A stretch of 44,198 bases of DNA, from NCBI GenBank assembly GCA_902774685.1, contig CACYJH010000010.1, positions 1 to 44,198 on the forward strand, written 5' to 3'. Shown here piece by piece: positions 1 through 9,400 of the stretch; position 1 is the stretch's first letter; each line of letters starts with the position of its first letter. This DNA comes from an uncultured Methanobrevibacter sp. (GTDB taxonomy: Archaea > Methanobacteriota > Methanobacteria > Methanobacteriales > Methanobacteriaceae). A program made the translations under genes and the position numbers. The notes beneath the pieces were generated by a model that saw only the letters and a program-made list of their open reading frames with translations, was not told the DNA's origin and searched no databases.

Positions 1-459
1 AAACTTAGTGATTTTAAATGAAAATATTTTATTCACTGTAAGTTGCTCTTTGCAGAATGCTAACTTATCCATACCTATATCTACAAAGGTACCTTTCTTA
101 TTCCTTTTAACAGTGTATCCTTGTCTGTAATCACCTAATTCGGCTTGACCAACAGGATGATGAGGCACTCTTAAAGGAGGCAAAATACCGACATGCCTTA
201 ATTCAGGCTTTATAGGAATTGCCTTTTTTCTAAGGTATTGTGGAGTATCCATATATTGAAGAACTTCAGCAATGAAATCTCCATCCTCTGTCTGTTCACT
301 GTCTGGAATTGAAAGATCTTTATAAACCACAACTTCATCCACTTCAAACAAAGCTAAAGCCCTGCCAATTAAACCCACTTTTGATGTTTTTAATTTTAAG
401 TCTTTAGTTTCTGCCACGAATGAATTTGGTATAAAGACTGATACTTTATTATTCTGCAT
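1..459 (-). CDS. SPOUT-type RNA methyltransferase (DUF171 family), 3' part missing
   Basis: The reading frame starts at the ATG complementary to 457-459 (MQNNKVSVFIPNSFVAE) and runs off the left edge, so only the first 153 residues are present. Visible family features are the N-terminal IPNS and the segments GLIGRALALF, DGDFIAEVLQYMDTPQYLRK, LPPLRVPHHP and GDYRQGYTVKR. These fit the archaeal and eukaryotic RNA methyltransferase family (putative rRNA uridine-N3 methyltransferase), which has a SPOUT fold with an inserted OB-like domain. From family knowledge, this gene heads the large ribosomal protein operon (L3, L4, L23 and so on) in Methanobacteriales, so ribosomal genes probably follow just outside the window. 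A strong TATA box lies about 335 bp upstream at 794-801. The substrate is inferred by homology only. Confidence 0.8.
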   Translation of the reverse strand, partial: MQNNKVSVFIPNSFVAETKDLKLKTSKVGLIGRALALFEVDEVVVYKDLSIPDSEQTEDGDFIAEVLQYMDTPQYLRKKAIPIKPELRHVGILPPLRVPHHPVGQAELGDYRQGYTVKRNKKGTFVDIGMDKLAFCKEQLTVNKIFSFKITKF

Positions 460-670
460 ATTATCAAATTTTATTTTTTAATCTATAGGAATACATTGAC
501 CAATATTAGAATAAAGCATCCAGTCAAAAAGAACTAAATTGCCAAATAATCTAAAATAATCTGTAAAATAAGAAAAATAATAATTCATGATCTGCACGAT
601 TTAACATAGTTATAAAACATAGCCCAAGCTAAACCATTAAAAAACCTATAAAATATGATTTCTTACACCA

Positions 671-699
671 GTATTTAACATTAGACAGATGTTTAATAC
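671..699 (-). other. Imperfect hairpin in the leader of the SPOUT/ribosomal operon
   Basis: Arms GTATTTAACAT (671-681) and ATGTTTAATAC (689-699) are inverted copies with one mismatch and a 7-base loop. Flanking bases extend the pairing partly. It lies between the predicted start of transcription (about 770) and the first codon at 459, so it would be in the transcript. Function is unknown. Confidence 0.35.
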
Positions 700-793
700 C
701 AATAAATCATGAAAAGAAATAAAAAATTAAAAATTTCTTATAAATTACATAATGTAGACACATATAGATTAGTAATATTTAAGTAATTTATAG

Positions 794-808
794 TATATAA
801 AGGTTTTG
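794..808 (-). promoter_or_regulatory. TATA box and BRE for the SPOUT methyltransferase/ribosomal operon
   Basis: On the minus strand the sequence reads CAAAACCTTTATATACTATA, an A-rich BRE followed by TTTATATA. The same 20-mer (plus-strand 789-808) recurs base for base at the hdrCB promoter (37841-37860). Transcription should start near 770, leaving a leader of about 310 bases before the SPOUT gene. Confidence 0.6.
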
Positions 809-938
809 CTAAAAAAAGTATATTTTTTTCAAAAATCAAATGACTTTCAAATCATTTAATAATTATATTACTATTTAGTGGTTATTATTTAAAAGATTTA
901 TTATTTCCAGTAAAAATGAAAAAAAGAATTAGAAAGAT

Positions 939-1649
939 TTATAAACTATCAAAATTTTCCACTCTCAAGACTACAACCTTAACATCCCGAGACTCCTCTC
1001 TATGAAAATCATAAATCTTTGGTATTGGAAATTTATAGACAAGCTTATGTGTCACTTCAGCACCTAAGTCACGGTAATAATCAATTACAAACTCTTCAGT
1101 GTTTTTCATATGAAATGAATAGATCACTTCAGCACTCTCAACTGCAAACTCCATAAATTTTCTATCTGCATGCCTTGACCCCTTCTCCTGAGATCCAAAA
1201 GGAGGGTTTTGAATGAGAGTGTCAAATTTATTTAATGAGATTAAATTATTATTAATATTCTTATTATCTGTGTTGTTTAATAAGTCATTTATTGAATTAA
1301 ATGAATTAATGTCTCCAACTATGAAATTTGTATTAGCTATATCTATATCATGTTCCTCAGATATGCTATTTTGAGTGATTTTTGCTAAAGCTATAGATTC
1401 CTCATCAATGTCAACACCTAATGCATGACTTGCACCCATAAGTGAAGATGCAATTGCAAATATTCCAGTGCCACATCCAAGGTCTAAAATATTCATGCCA
1501 TCGATATCACCTAAACCATATGCATTCCACACTAAATCTGCAGCAATGGTTGCAGGTGTGGAATACTGTTCAAGATCAACTTTAGGATTTGGATGCTTAG
1601 GAACATTTTCCAAAATCATTTCAAGATGTTTCTTTTTTGAGATTTTCAT
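939..1649 (-). CDS. METTL5-like rRNA adenine-N6 methyltransferase
   Basis: 236 residues with a class I SAM-dependent methyltransferase fold. Motif I is LDLGCGTGIFAIAS (about residues 56-69), an acidic GVDID follows motif I, and the catalytic motif is QNPPFGSQEKGSRHAD (about 147-162). NPPF is the signature of N6-adenine methyltransferases. The full pattern, including the N-terminal LEQYSTPATIAADLVW, matches the archaeal and eukaryotic METTL5 family. Human METTL5 modifies A1832 in helix 44 of 18S rRNA, so the archaeal protein probably modifies the equivalent 16S rRNA adenine (inference). Residues about 115-140 carry a low-complexity Asn-rich insert. It is encoded on its own, divergent from pycA. 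Confidence 0.85.
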   Translation of the reverse strand: MKISKKKHLEMILENVPKHPNPKVDLEQYSTPATIAADLVWNAYGLGDIDGMNILDLGCGTGIFAIASSLMGASHALGVDIDEESIALAKITQNSISEEHDIDIANTNFIVGDINSFNSINDLLNNTDNKNINNNLISLNKFDTLIQNPPFGSQEKGSRHADRKFMEFAVESAEVIYSFHMKNTEEFVIDYYRDLGAEVTHKLVYKFPIPKIYDFHREESRDVKVVVLRVENFDSL

Positions 1650-2009
1650 AGTATCACATAATAAATAAAAATATATAATATATATTTATTTTATTTATTC
1701 TATTATTTTTATATTCTATTTATTTTATTTCTATTAATTTTATAATTTTATTAATTCAATTATTTTATTATTTTATTTATTCATTAAATTTATTATTTTT
1801 ATCTTTTTCAAATCTTATTTCAAGAATGGTAAAAATTTTAATTGCAAGTCCTGGAATATATAATGAGAATATATAATGATAAAATTTAATATTAATAATA
1901 AGTAATATATAATATTATAATGATTTATAATGATTGATGAATAAATACAATTAACTATTAATTAACTTATTCTGAGATTTAAATTATAAAATAAAAAAAG
2001 AGGTATAAT
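1650..2009. other. Divergent intergenic region between METTL5-like gene and pycA
   Basis: Almost pure A and T with long T-rich runs at 1670-1810. TATA-like stretches near 1905-1920 could serve pycA. GAGGT at 2000-2004 is the pycA ribosome binding site. No gene is visible. Confidence 0.5.
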
Positions 2010-3506
2010 ATGTTTGAAAAAGTGCTTATTGCTAATAGAGGAGAAATCGCAATACGTATTATGCGTGCATGTCGTGAATTGGACATGAAAAGCGTAGCGG
2101 TATACTCAGATGCTGATAAAACTTCTCTTTATACTAATTATGCAGATGAAAGCGTTCCTTTAGGAAACCCTTCTCCAAGCCAGTCTTATTTAAACATTGA
2201 AAAGATCATTAATGCTGCAATTGACACTGGTGCAGATGCAATTCACCCAGGATATGGATTCTTAGCAGAAAATCCGGAACTTGGAAGACAATGTGAAAAG
2301 AATGGAATCAAATTGATTGGTCCTAAAGGAGAGCATATTGAAAAAATGGGAGATAAAATCACTTCCAAACAATTGATGAAAAAAGCGGGAGTCCCTGTTA
2401 TTGAAGGTACTCCTGATGGAATCACCGATGTTGAAGAGGCAAAGGAAATTGCTGAAGCAATCGGATACCCTGTAATCATCAAGGCATCAGCTGGTGGTGG
2501 GGGAATCGGTATGCGTGCTGTTTATGAAGAAGATGAACTTGTACGTGCACTTGAAGCAACCCAATCAGTAGCTTTGAAAAACTTTGGAGATGCAACAGTA
2601 TTCATTGAAAAATACTTGGAAAAACCAAGACACATCGAATTCCAAGTCTTGGCAGATGAACATGGAAACGCAATCCACGTTGGTGACAGAGAATGTTCCA
2701 TCCAAAGAAGACACCAAAAACTATTGGAAGAAGCTCCTTCCCCAATTATGACTGATGAATTGAGAGAAAGAATGGGTGAAAGTGCAGTAAAGGCTGCAGA
2801 ATCCATTGGATATAACAGTGCAGGAACCGTAGAATTCTTGTATGAAAATGGAGAATATTACTTCCTTGAAATGAACACACGTATTCAAGTGGAACACCCA
2901 ATCACTGAAATTGTAACCAATACCGATTTAATCAAAGAACAAATTAAAATCGCTTACGGTGAAGAGTTGGAATACCAGCAAAAGGACATTACCATAACTG
3001 GACATGCTATTGAATGTCGTATCAATGCTGAAAACCCACTTGCTGACTTTGCACCAAACCCAGGTAAAATTACAGGTTACAGATCCCCTGGTGGACCTGG
3101 TGTACGTTTAGACAGTGGAGTTTACATGAATTATACAATTCCAACTTTCTATGACTCCATGATTTCCAAATTGATTACAAGCGGACGTACAAGAAATGAT
3201 GCAGTCAACAGAATGAAAAGAGCATTAAGTGAATATATTATTTTAGGTGTAAAAACAACCATTCCTTTCCATAAGGCAATCCTAAGAAACGAATCATTCC
3301 TTGCAGGTGACTTGCACACTCACTTTGTGGATGAACACAAGAAATGGATTGATGCAGAAATGGAAAAAGTTACTGAAGAGGACTTAGAAATGGTAAACCG
3401 TATGAAATCCACTTTTATGCCTGGAAAGAAAATAGCTGCTATTTCAGGAGCTGTTGGAACTTATTTCAATGCTGCTCAAGCTCAACAACTTAAAAATAAA
3501 AAATGA
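2010..3506 (+). CDS. pycA: Pyruvate carboxylase subunit A (biotin carboxylase)
   Basis: 498 residues, complete biotin carboxylase. The N-terminal domain begins [19 protein letters not shown]. The ATP-grasp glycine loop is [12 protein letters not shown] (about 161-172). Later motifs are [21 protein letters not shown] and [14 protein letters not shown]. It carboxylates the biotin carried on the separate B subunit (not in this window). In Methanobacteriales this pairs with PycB to make oxaloacetate from pyruvate for the incomplete reductive TCA pathway. The sequence alone cannot separate it from the acetyl-CoA carboxylase subunit, but the adjacent biotin ligase gene is the known methanobacterial pycA arrangement. 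The ribosome binding site is GAGGT at 2000-2004. Confidence 0.92.
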   Translation: MFEKVLIANRGEIAIRIMRACRELDMKSVAVYSDADKTSLYTNYADESVPLGNPSPSQSYLNIEKIINAAIDTGADAIHPGYGFLAENPELGRQCEKNGIKLIGPKGEHIEKMGDKITSKQLMKKAGVPVIEGTPDGITDVEEAKEIAEAIGYPVIIKASAGGGGIGMRAVYEEDELVRALEATQSVALKNFGDATVFIEKYLEKPRHIEFQVLADEHGNAIHVGDRECSIQRRHQKLLEEAPSPIMTDELRERMGESAVKAAESIGYNSAGTVEFLYENGEYYFLEMNTRIQVEHPITEIVTNTDLIKEQIKIAYGEELEYQQKDITITGHAIECRINAENPLADFAPNPGKITGYRSPGGPGVRLDSGVYMNYTIPTFYDSMISKLITSGRTRNDAVNRMKRALSEYIILGVKTTIPFHKAILRNESFLAGDLHTHFVDEHKKWIDAEMEKVTEEDLEMVNRMKSTFMPGKKIAAISGAVGTYFNAAQAQQLKNKK

Positions 3507-3558
3507 TTTAATTTATAATTTTTATAATTTTTACAATTTATCAATCTGAGTGATTATT

Positions 3559-4473
3559 ATGAAAAAAGAAATGATAAAGCTCTTACTTAGTCATGAGGTA
3601 ATTTCTGATGAGGATGCTGCAAAGCTTGACTCAATCAATGATGAAACTATTGAACAATCAATCAAGGAATTAGGATTTGGAAAAACTGAACACATTACAA
3701 AGGAAAAAATCACCCCTAACTTGGAAACCGAATATATGGGTAAAGAAATCCTTTGTTTCAGAAAGGTATTTTCAACCAATTCAATAGCTAAATTTTTAGC
3801 AAACCATAACGCTGATGAAGGTACTGTATTAATTTCTGAAATTCAAACAAAAGCTAGAGGAAGATCCGGTAAAAAATGGGAAGCTCCTGATGGTGGAGTA
3901 TGGATGTCCATGATCTTAAGACCTAAAGTCCCTACTGCGAGAATAGGTTTGATCACATTGGCAACCGGTGTAGCAATAGCTAAATCCATCAGGTCCTTAG
4001 GTCTTGACGCTAAAATCAAGTGGCCTAATGACGTCTTGATTCATGGAGACAAAATGTCTGGAGTTTTAACTGAAGTGAATGCAACTTTCAATGAAATCGA
4101 CTGGATTGTTGTAGGAATCGGTATCGACAGCAACATCAAATTAGAAGACTTTTCTGAAGATATTAGACCTGGTACAACCACCCTTACTGAAGAATTGCCT
4201 ACTAAAATTGATGAGAATGAACTTATTGCAATATTCTTGAATGAATTTGAAAAGGTTTATGACTTATACAAAGCTGGCGAAATAGAAACTATCCTTAAAG
4301 ACTGGAGAGATCTTGCAGATACCATTGGAAAATACGTAAACATTACCCAAACCGGTGGTAAAATCACCCAAGGATACGTTGTTGGTATCAATAACGAGGG
4401 TAGTTTAATCATTGAAAGACAAGACGGAACATTAGAAAAGATCATTTCAGGTGAGCTTAGAACCGTCGAATAA
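3559..4473 (+). CDS. birA: Biotin--protein ligase
   Basis: About 304 residues. It transfers biotin from biotinyl-AMP to the acceptor lysine of PycB. Motifs present are KARGRSGKKWEAP (biotin and ATP loop), KWPNDVLIHGDKMSGVLTE and WIVVGIGID. The usual GIGINVN is GIGIDSN here, a mild departure. The N-terminal 70 residues have a helical, wHTH-like region. A GTG lies in frame at 3550, but GAGTGAT (3548-3554) is better read as the ribosome binding site for ATG 3559. It is 52 bases downstream of pycA on the same strand, almost certainly one operon, which couples carboxylase supply to its biotinylation. Confidence 0.92.
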   Translation: MKKEMIKLLLSHEVISDEDAAKLDSINDETIEQSIKELGFGKTEHITKEKITPNLETEYMGKEILCFRKVFSTNSIAKFLANHNADEGTVLISEIQTKARGRSGKKWEAPDGGVWMSMILRPKVPTARIGLITLATGVAIAKSIRSLGLDAKIKWPNDVLIHGDKMSGVLTEVNATFNEIDWIVVGIGIDSNIKLEDFSEDIRPGTTTLTEELPTKIDENELIAIFLNEFEKVYDLYKAGEIETILKDWRDLADTIGKYVNITQTGGKITQGYVVGINNEGSLIIERQDGTLEKIISGELRTVE

Positions 4474-4659
4474 AATTAAAATTTATATTTTTTAATTAAA
4501 ATAAAACAAAAATAGTACTTTAAACTATTAAATAATAAATAAAATGAAATTAAATTTTCATTTTATTACCTCTTTTTTTAAAATAAAGAAATATAATATA
4601 AAAATTAATAAAAATTAATAAAAATAGCTTAATAGCTAAAAATCTCTTTTTAACTATCT

Positions 4660-5820
4660 CTAATAGAATATCAATTCTTTTGATTTTTCCACATCTTGAC
4701 ATATATTCAAGAGTTCTTCAATTGAGGAATCCACCATTTCATACAATTGATTGATGTCCATACCAATTACATCTTGAGCAGACAAATCAAAGCGGATTGA
4801 TGCAGATGCACCAGGCATCCCCACTGCAGGTATGGTTATAATGCCAAAATCCTTCAATAAAATCATAGCCCACAAGAAACAACAGTCCTTTTGTGAAAGC
4901 TCTGTTTCAATATTTAAAATCTCCAATTGATTCTTAAGAGATTCTTCACTGACACGTACACCAGTAGGTGTCTTTTCAAACATTTCATACTTTTCAGCAA
5001 GCAAACTGTAAAATTCATCCTTTCTGGAAATGGCCTTAAGCAAATTCTCTTCAGTATAATTCTTGATACCATTCACCATAGCCAAAATCAATGGAGGTTG
5101 GGCTTCAAGGCCAAATTGATTTGCTTTAATCTTCACTTCATCAATCAAATCTTCTCTACCAGACATCAATCCACCACGTGGACCCGGCATCAATTTATCT
5201 GTGCTGGTGACAACCAAATCAGCTCCAAGTTCGGTAGCTTTCCTTTGATTGAACACTGCAGTTCTGAGCCTTGCACCGGAAGCATCATCAACCAATACCG
5301 GAATGTCCATTTCATGAGCCATATCGATTACTTTTTTAAACAAATCCTCATCAATTACCTTATGGTCCATTGTAGAGCCGGTTACAACCACTAAAGAAGT
5401 ATTTTCAGGAATGTTGAACTTTTCAATGTCAATGAATTCATCATAGCTTGCTCCAACTATCTTACAAGATCTTGGAATAGATGGATGTGCTGGAAATTCA
5501 GCTAAGAAATGACTTACATGAGAACCTTCTTCAACCAATGCTAAAATGCTTGCCAAGATGCCGGAACTTGTTCTGTTTACAGCCAAAACTTTTTCTCCAC
5601 CGAGATGTTCCTTACCTGCAATTTGAAGCTCATCCTCAAAAATAGCTGGGCCAACATAGGTTTCCAAGAGATTCAATTCTTCTTCACTTGCTATAAAACC
5701 ACCAGAGAGTCCTGTAACATCATATAATGAATCTCTTCCCCCATTATCGATGATCTCCCTAATGATCTTCAAAGCAGATTCCCTTTTCTTAACTTCATCT
5801 AATGAATTATTGACAATCAT
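4660..5820 (-). CDS. PLP-dependent enzyme of the MJ0158 (SelA-like, UPF0425) family
   Basis: 386 residues with fold-type I PLP enzyme features: NRTSSGILASILAL (cofactor-phosphate region), VLVDDASGARLRTA (cofactor Asp) and VTSTDKLMPGPRGGLMSG, whose Lys in STDK is the expected PLP Schiff base. The pattern matches the archaeal MJ0158 family, related to bacterial selenocysteine synthase SelA. From family knowledge these proteins are not the archaeal selenocysteine synthase and the reaction is unsettled. Nothing else in the window suggests selenocysteine use. The gene is monocistronic, with AAGG in front of its ATG and a striking array of palindromes 85-157 bp upstream (5905-5977). Confidence 0.8.
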   Translation of the reverse strand: MIVNNSLDEVKKRESALKIIREIIDNGGRDSLYDVTGLSGGFIASEEELNLLETYVGPAIFEDELQIAGKEHLGGEKVLAVNRTSSGILASILALVEEGSHVSHFLAEFPAHPSIPRSCKIVGASYDEFIDIEKFNIPENTSLVVVTGSTMDHKVIDEDLFKKVIDMAHEMDIPVLVDDASGARLRTAVFNQRKATELGADLVVTSTDKLMPGPRGGLMSGREDLIDEVKIKANQFGLEAQPPLILAMVNGIKNYTEENLLKAISRKDEFYSLLAEKYEMFEKTPTGVRVSEESLKNQLEILNIETELSQKDCCFLWAMILLKDFGIITIPAVGMPGASASIRFDLSAQDVIGMDINQLYEMVDSSIEELLNICQDVEKSKELIFY

Positions 5821-5904
5821 GATAAAACCTTAATAAACTTAAAAAATTAAAAATAAGCAAATCGATTAATAATAAAAAATTTCAAGAATAATAAAAAAAT
5901 AGAA

Positions 5905-5977
5905 ATTCTAAAAATAGAAAATTATTCTAAAAGTAGAAAAAAATTCTAAGAATAGAAGATAATTCTAAAAATAGAAT
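5905..5977. repeat. Four tandem 19-bp units, each a TTCTA-N4-TAGAA palindrome
   Basis: Units begin at 5905, 5924, 5943 and 5962, a strict 19-bp period. In every unit the arms TTCTA and TAGAA are perfect, while the four central bases vary (AAAA, AAAG, AGAA, AAAA). The array sits just after the stop of the 5989-6306 gene and upstream of the TATA-like sequence of the MJ0158-family gene. It may be a binding-site array or serial weak terminator hairpins. Confidence 0.85.
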
Positions 5978-5988
5978 TATAAAAATGA

Positions 5989-6306
5989 TTAGTCTAAAAG
6001 ACTTAATTCAAAATCAGAGAATGATTCAATGATTACTTTTAAATCTTTTTCACTGATGTCCATTTGGGTAAACTCTTCACCTTCGGAATATGCATATTCA
6101 GCGTGAACGATGTTTCCTTCAGGACTGGTATATAACATTACAAAGTCTTCCTGTTTTTCAGGGTTTTTAGTAGGTAAACTGATAGTAAAGGAAAGACCTA
6201 ATTGATTGAAGAACTTTTCTTTTTCTTCTGCATCCTTATTGCACTTTTTTAATTTTCTGATTCTTGATTTTAATTTTTTTTCAGCTGCTTCTGCAATGTC
6301 TGCCAT
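5989..6306 (-). CDS. Small conserved protein of unknown function
   Basis: 105 residues. GGTGAT five bases before the ATG (complement of 6304-6306) is a strong ribosome binding site. The first 30 residues are very basic and helical (KKLKSRIRKLKKCNK), and the rest is an acidic alpha/beta segment (FTISLPTKNP, EDFVMLYTSPEGN) ending in Leu-Ser-Leu-Leu-Asp. No catalytic motif or membrane segment is visible. I do not recognise the family. The polarity suggests a nucleic-acid or ribosome-associated protein, but that is a guess. It is upstream of the MJ0158-family gene on the same strand, with the palindrome array between them. Confidence 0.75.
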   Translation of the reverse strand: MADIAEAAEKKLKSRIRKLKKCNKDAEEKEKFFNQLGLSFTISLPTKNPEKQEDFVMLYTSPEGNIVHAEYAYSEGEEFTQMDISEKDLKVIIESFSDFELSLLD

Positions 6307-6446
6307 TGTATCACCAAAATAATCATAATTTTTTTAAATAAACAATTATTATAAAACTATATTTATATAGATTTTTATCATATTTAAAATAATAGGTAAA
6401 AGAATTTTTTTAAAAAAAATGAAATTTTCCATTCCTTTTAAACAGC

Positions 6447-9400
6447 CTATCTCTTAACGACGACCTTAGCTGTTTTTGAAACTGCCTTATATGATTTGTC
6501 ACCTGCAAATTTTGCAGTGAACTTATAGGTTTTTCTTTTGGACAGGCTTACCTTGACCTTTGCAACTCCTTTGGAATTTGTTTTTGCAGTGTATTTTTTG
6601 CCGTTGATTGTGAAAGTTATCTTTTTGTTCTTTATGGCTTTTCCTTTGCTGTTCTTTAAGGTTGCAGTCAAATATTTTTTCTTGTTTCTTAGCCTATAAG
6701 TCTTTTTAGGTACAGTTAACTTCAATGTTTGCTTTTTGACATAGACCTTGACTGTTTTGCTTGATGCACTGAATTTTTCATCCCCTGCAAAACTAATTTT
6801 AAAGCTGTATGTTCCCGCTGTTGCAATATTGATCTGCAAGCGAGCAACACCTGATTTATTGGTGACTCTGCTAAATTTCAAATCATTGAAGGTGAAAATA
6901 ACTGTTTTGCCAACTAAAGCTTTCCCATTTGCATCCTTTAAGGTCATTTTAAGATATTTTCCAATCTTTCCGTCAATAGCCTTAACCACTGCAGATGCAT
7001 TCATATTGCTTGCCACAACATTAGTTGATGTCTTTACGACATTTACATCAAATGTGTAATTTGAAGAGTCATAATAGCCATCACTTTCAAACATGACCAT
7101 GAACTTATATTTTCCTGCAAGCAGGTTCAAAGCATATCCTACAGAGCCGTTATTTGTATTCAAAGTCAGAGGATTCATAGTATAATTATTGTTTGAACTT
7201 AACAGCTTTAATGTTATGTTCTTGTTTGCAAGAATGTTATTGTAACCATCAATTAAGGTAATAGTCACAGATTTGCCTGATTTGACAGTTGTATTGACAG
7301 TTGCTATCTTCAAGAATTCAGTATGAGTGGCATATTCAACAACTGAATCTTTGACAAGGCTCTTATGCAAGCTATAGGATAAACTCTTAAGAGAGAATGA
7401 ATTGACTACAGCTGCTTTCTTCTCATTGAATTTTAATGTCAAGACCAATTTTGCTGATTCTCCTGCATTTAAATTGTCAATGATCCATAGACCATTTGAC
7501 TCATCAAAAATTCCCCTATCCACAGTATGGGAAAGAAGAGTGACGCTGTCATCTAAAAGTGAACTTATATTGATTTCACCGGAAGGATCCGCTTTATTGG
7601 ATACTGTTATATTGAATTGGATTGAATCTCCTTCAAGGTAATAAGAGAAATTGGTTTTGATATCCAATGACAAGTCTGCAAATCCAGTGTAAGCCTTAAG
7701 ACATACATTTGCATCAGTTAATTTCATTCTGCTTATATTTTTATAAAACTTGGATACTGTAAGATTCTGAGCCATATCATACCAATTAATACCGTTAGGA
7801 CTGATAAATGATTGATTTAGGCCAGCAGTGACTTTCTTACTATAATCTTTACGATAGGATTCAACTGCAACTGGGAATAATGAATCTGGAGTGGTTAATC
7901 TTACAGTGATCTTAAAGACATTTCCTTTTACCACGTCTACAAATTTATCCAGGATTACTGTATGATATCCTGCTCCACTTAAATTTCCTTCTTGAACAAG
8001 CTTGGAGACTCCATTGACGGTAATGTTAACCAAATAACTTGAAGAACCGAATGTGTATAATCCAAATGCCTTGATTGGATTGTTTGATTCTGCAGTGAAT
8101 TGGTTTGCAAACCAAGCAGTGTTTGAGTTGTATCCTACAGATTCATAACTGTTTCCAAGCATATCATATTGATAAATATTCTTGTATTCTGTGAGATTCT
8201 CTACTGAAGTGATTGCTATAGCTGAAAATTGGTCTGTAACTCCTGGGAAAGAGTAATCATAATAGGATACATAGTAATATCCTCCATCTCCCTTGGTGTC
8301 ACCCCAACTGTTTTTAATTATCCATGCACCATCTCCTGGAGGGACTGGACTAAAACTTGTTGCTGGGTAATTATCATCCCATCCTACAATAGCTACTGCA
8401 TGATTGTTAGTGTTTGGAGTGTTAGAATAACCTGTTCCATTGCTTCTCAACATTGTAGAGTAAATCGGAGCGTATAATGCGCCATACTGTAAAATCGCAT
8501 ATTTTATCTGGTCATTATCCAAATAGTTTAGACGTAAAGGAACATATTCAAATCCTGTCACGTATTTCTCATTATCCAAGTCTTCAAGAGGAATATTGGA
8601 AGGATAAGGGTCTAAACTTTCATTTACAGGCCCACTGCCTCTCAAGAGGTAAGCAAAGGCCATGATATGATTTCCCCCACTGCTACTTTCTTCAGTACCG
8701 TATGTTCCATTTTCATACATTGCATTCTTCATGTTGTTTTCTGAGAAGTCATAATTGATGTCCTCAAATTTCAACAGATATGATTCCAAAGCTGCATACA
8801 TGGCAAATGCCCAACAATCACCATTGCTTCCTTGATTTTTAACGCTGGTGACTAAACCAAGATCCCTTAAATCATAGCTGGAAGGCAAATCTCCTAATGA
8901 ATCAATATCGACAATATCTGAAATGATCAATTGGTCTTCAAGACAGGACAGTATAGTTTTTACTGTTTTAATTCCATTATTTGTGAAATTAGTATTTTCA
9001 AAGTGATAATTGCCATTCATATTATAGACTGTGCTGTTTGCTGAAGAGTTTCCATTCGCATAATTATTTGAGATAGTTGAATTGATTATTTCAAGCAATA
9101 CCCCCTTATGCGCAATAGCTGAACCATAGACATAGGAACCTTTGATTGTGTTGCTGGTGATTGTAGAATTGATTATAAAAGTATTACGCCCATCCCAAAT
9201 GGAAATGGCCCCGCCTAAAGAGTGATACCTTGAGTCAAGGGTAGTGTTTGAGATGCTAGTGTTGAATAATGTTAAAAATCCTTTAGAACTATATATGACT
9301 CCGCCAGTACTGTAATTTCCTTGAATGCCATTGTTAGTGAATTTAGAATTGAAAATACTCAATTCACCCAAATTACTGTATATGACTCCACCATATTTGG

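Larger units (their letters stand above)
460..938. other. AT-rich gap with a strong promoter and a leader hairpin
   Basis: I see no credible gene here. Reading leftward it holds a TATA box (794-801, minus strand) and, in the presumed long leader of the SPOUT gene, an imperfect inverted repeat with arms at 671-681 and 689-699. The stretch next to 939 is rich in T on the minus strand and may end the METTL5-like transcript. Confidence 0.5.

Noticed and set aside
2243..2806. Minus-strand frames inside pycA
   Set aside because: They are shadows of conserved biotin carboxylase codons.
4660..5820. Selenocysteine synthase
   Set aside because: It is SelA-like, but the MJ0158 family is not the archaeal selenocysteine enzyme, and no selenoprotein evidence is seen.
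5905..5977. CRISPR array
   Set aside because: The units are contiguous 19-bp repeats without unique spacers, and no cas gene is near.
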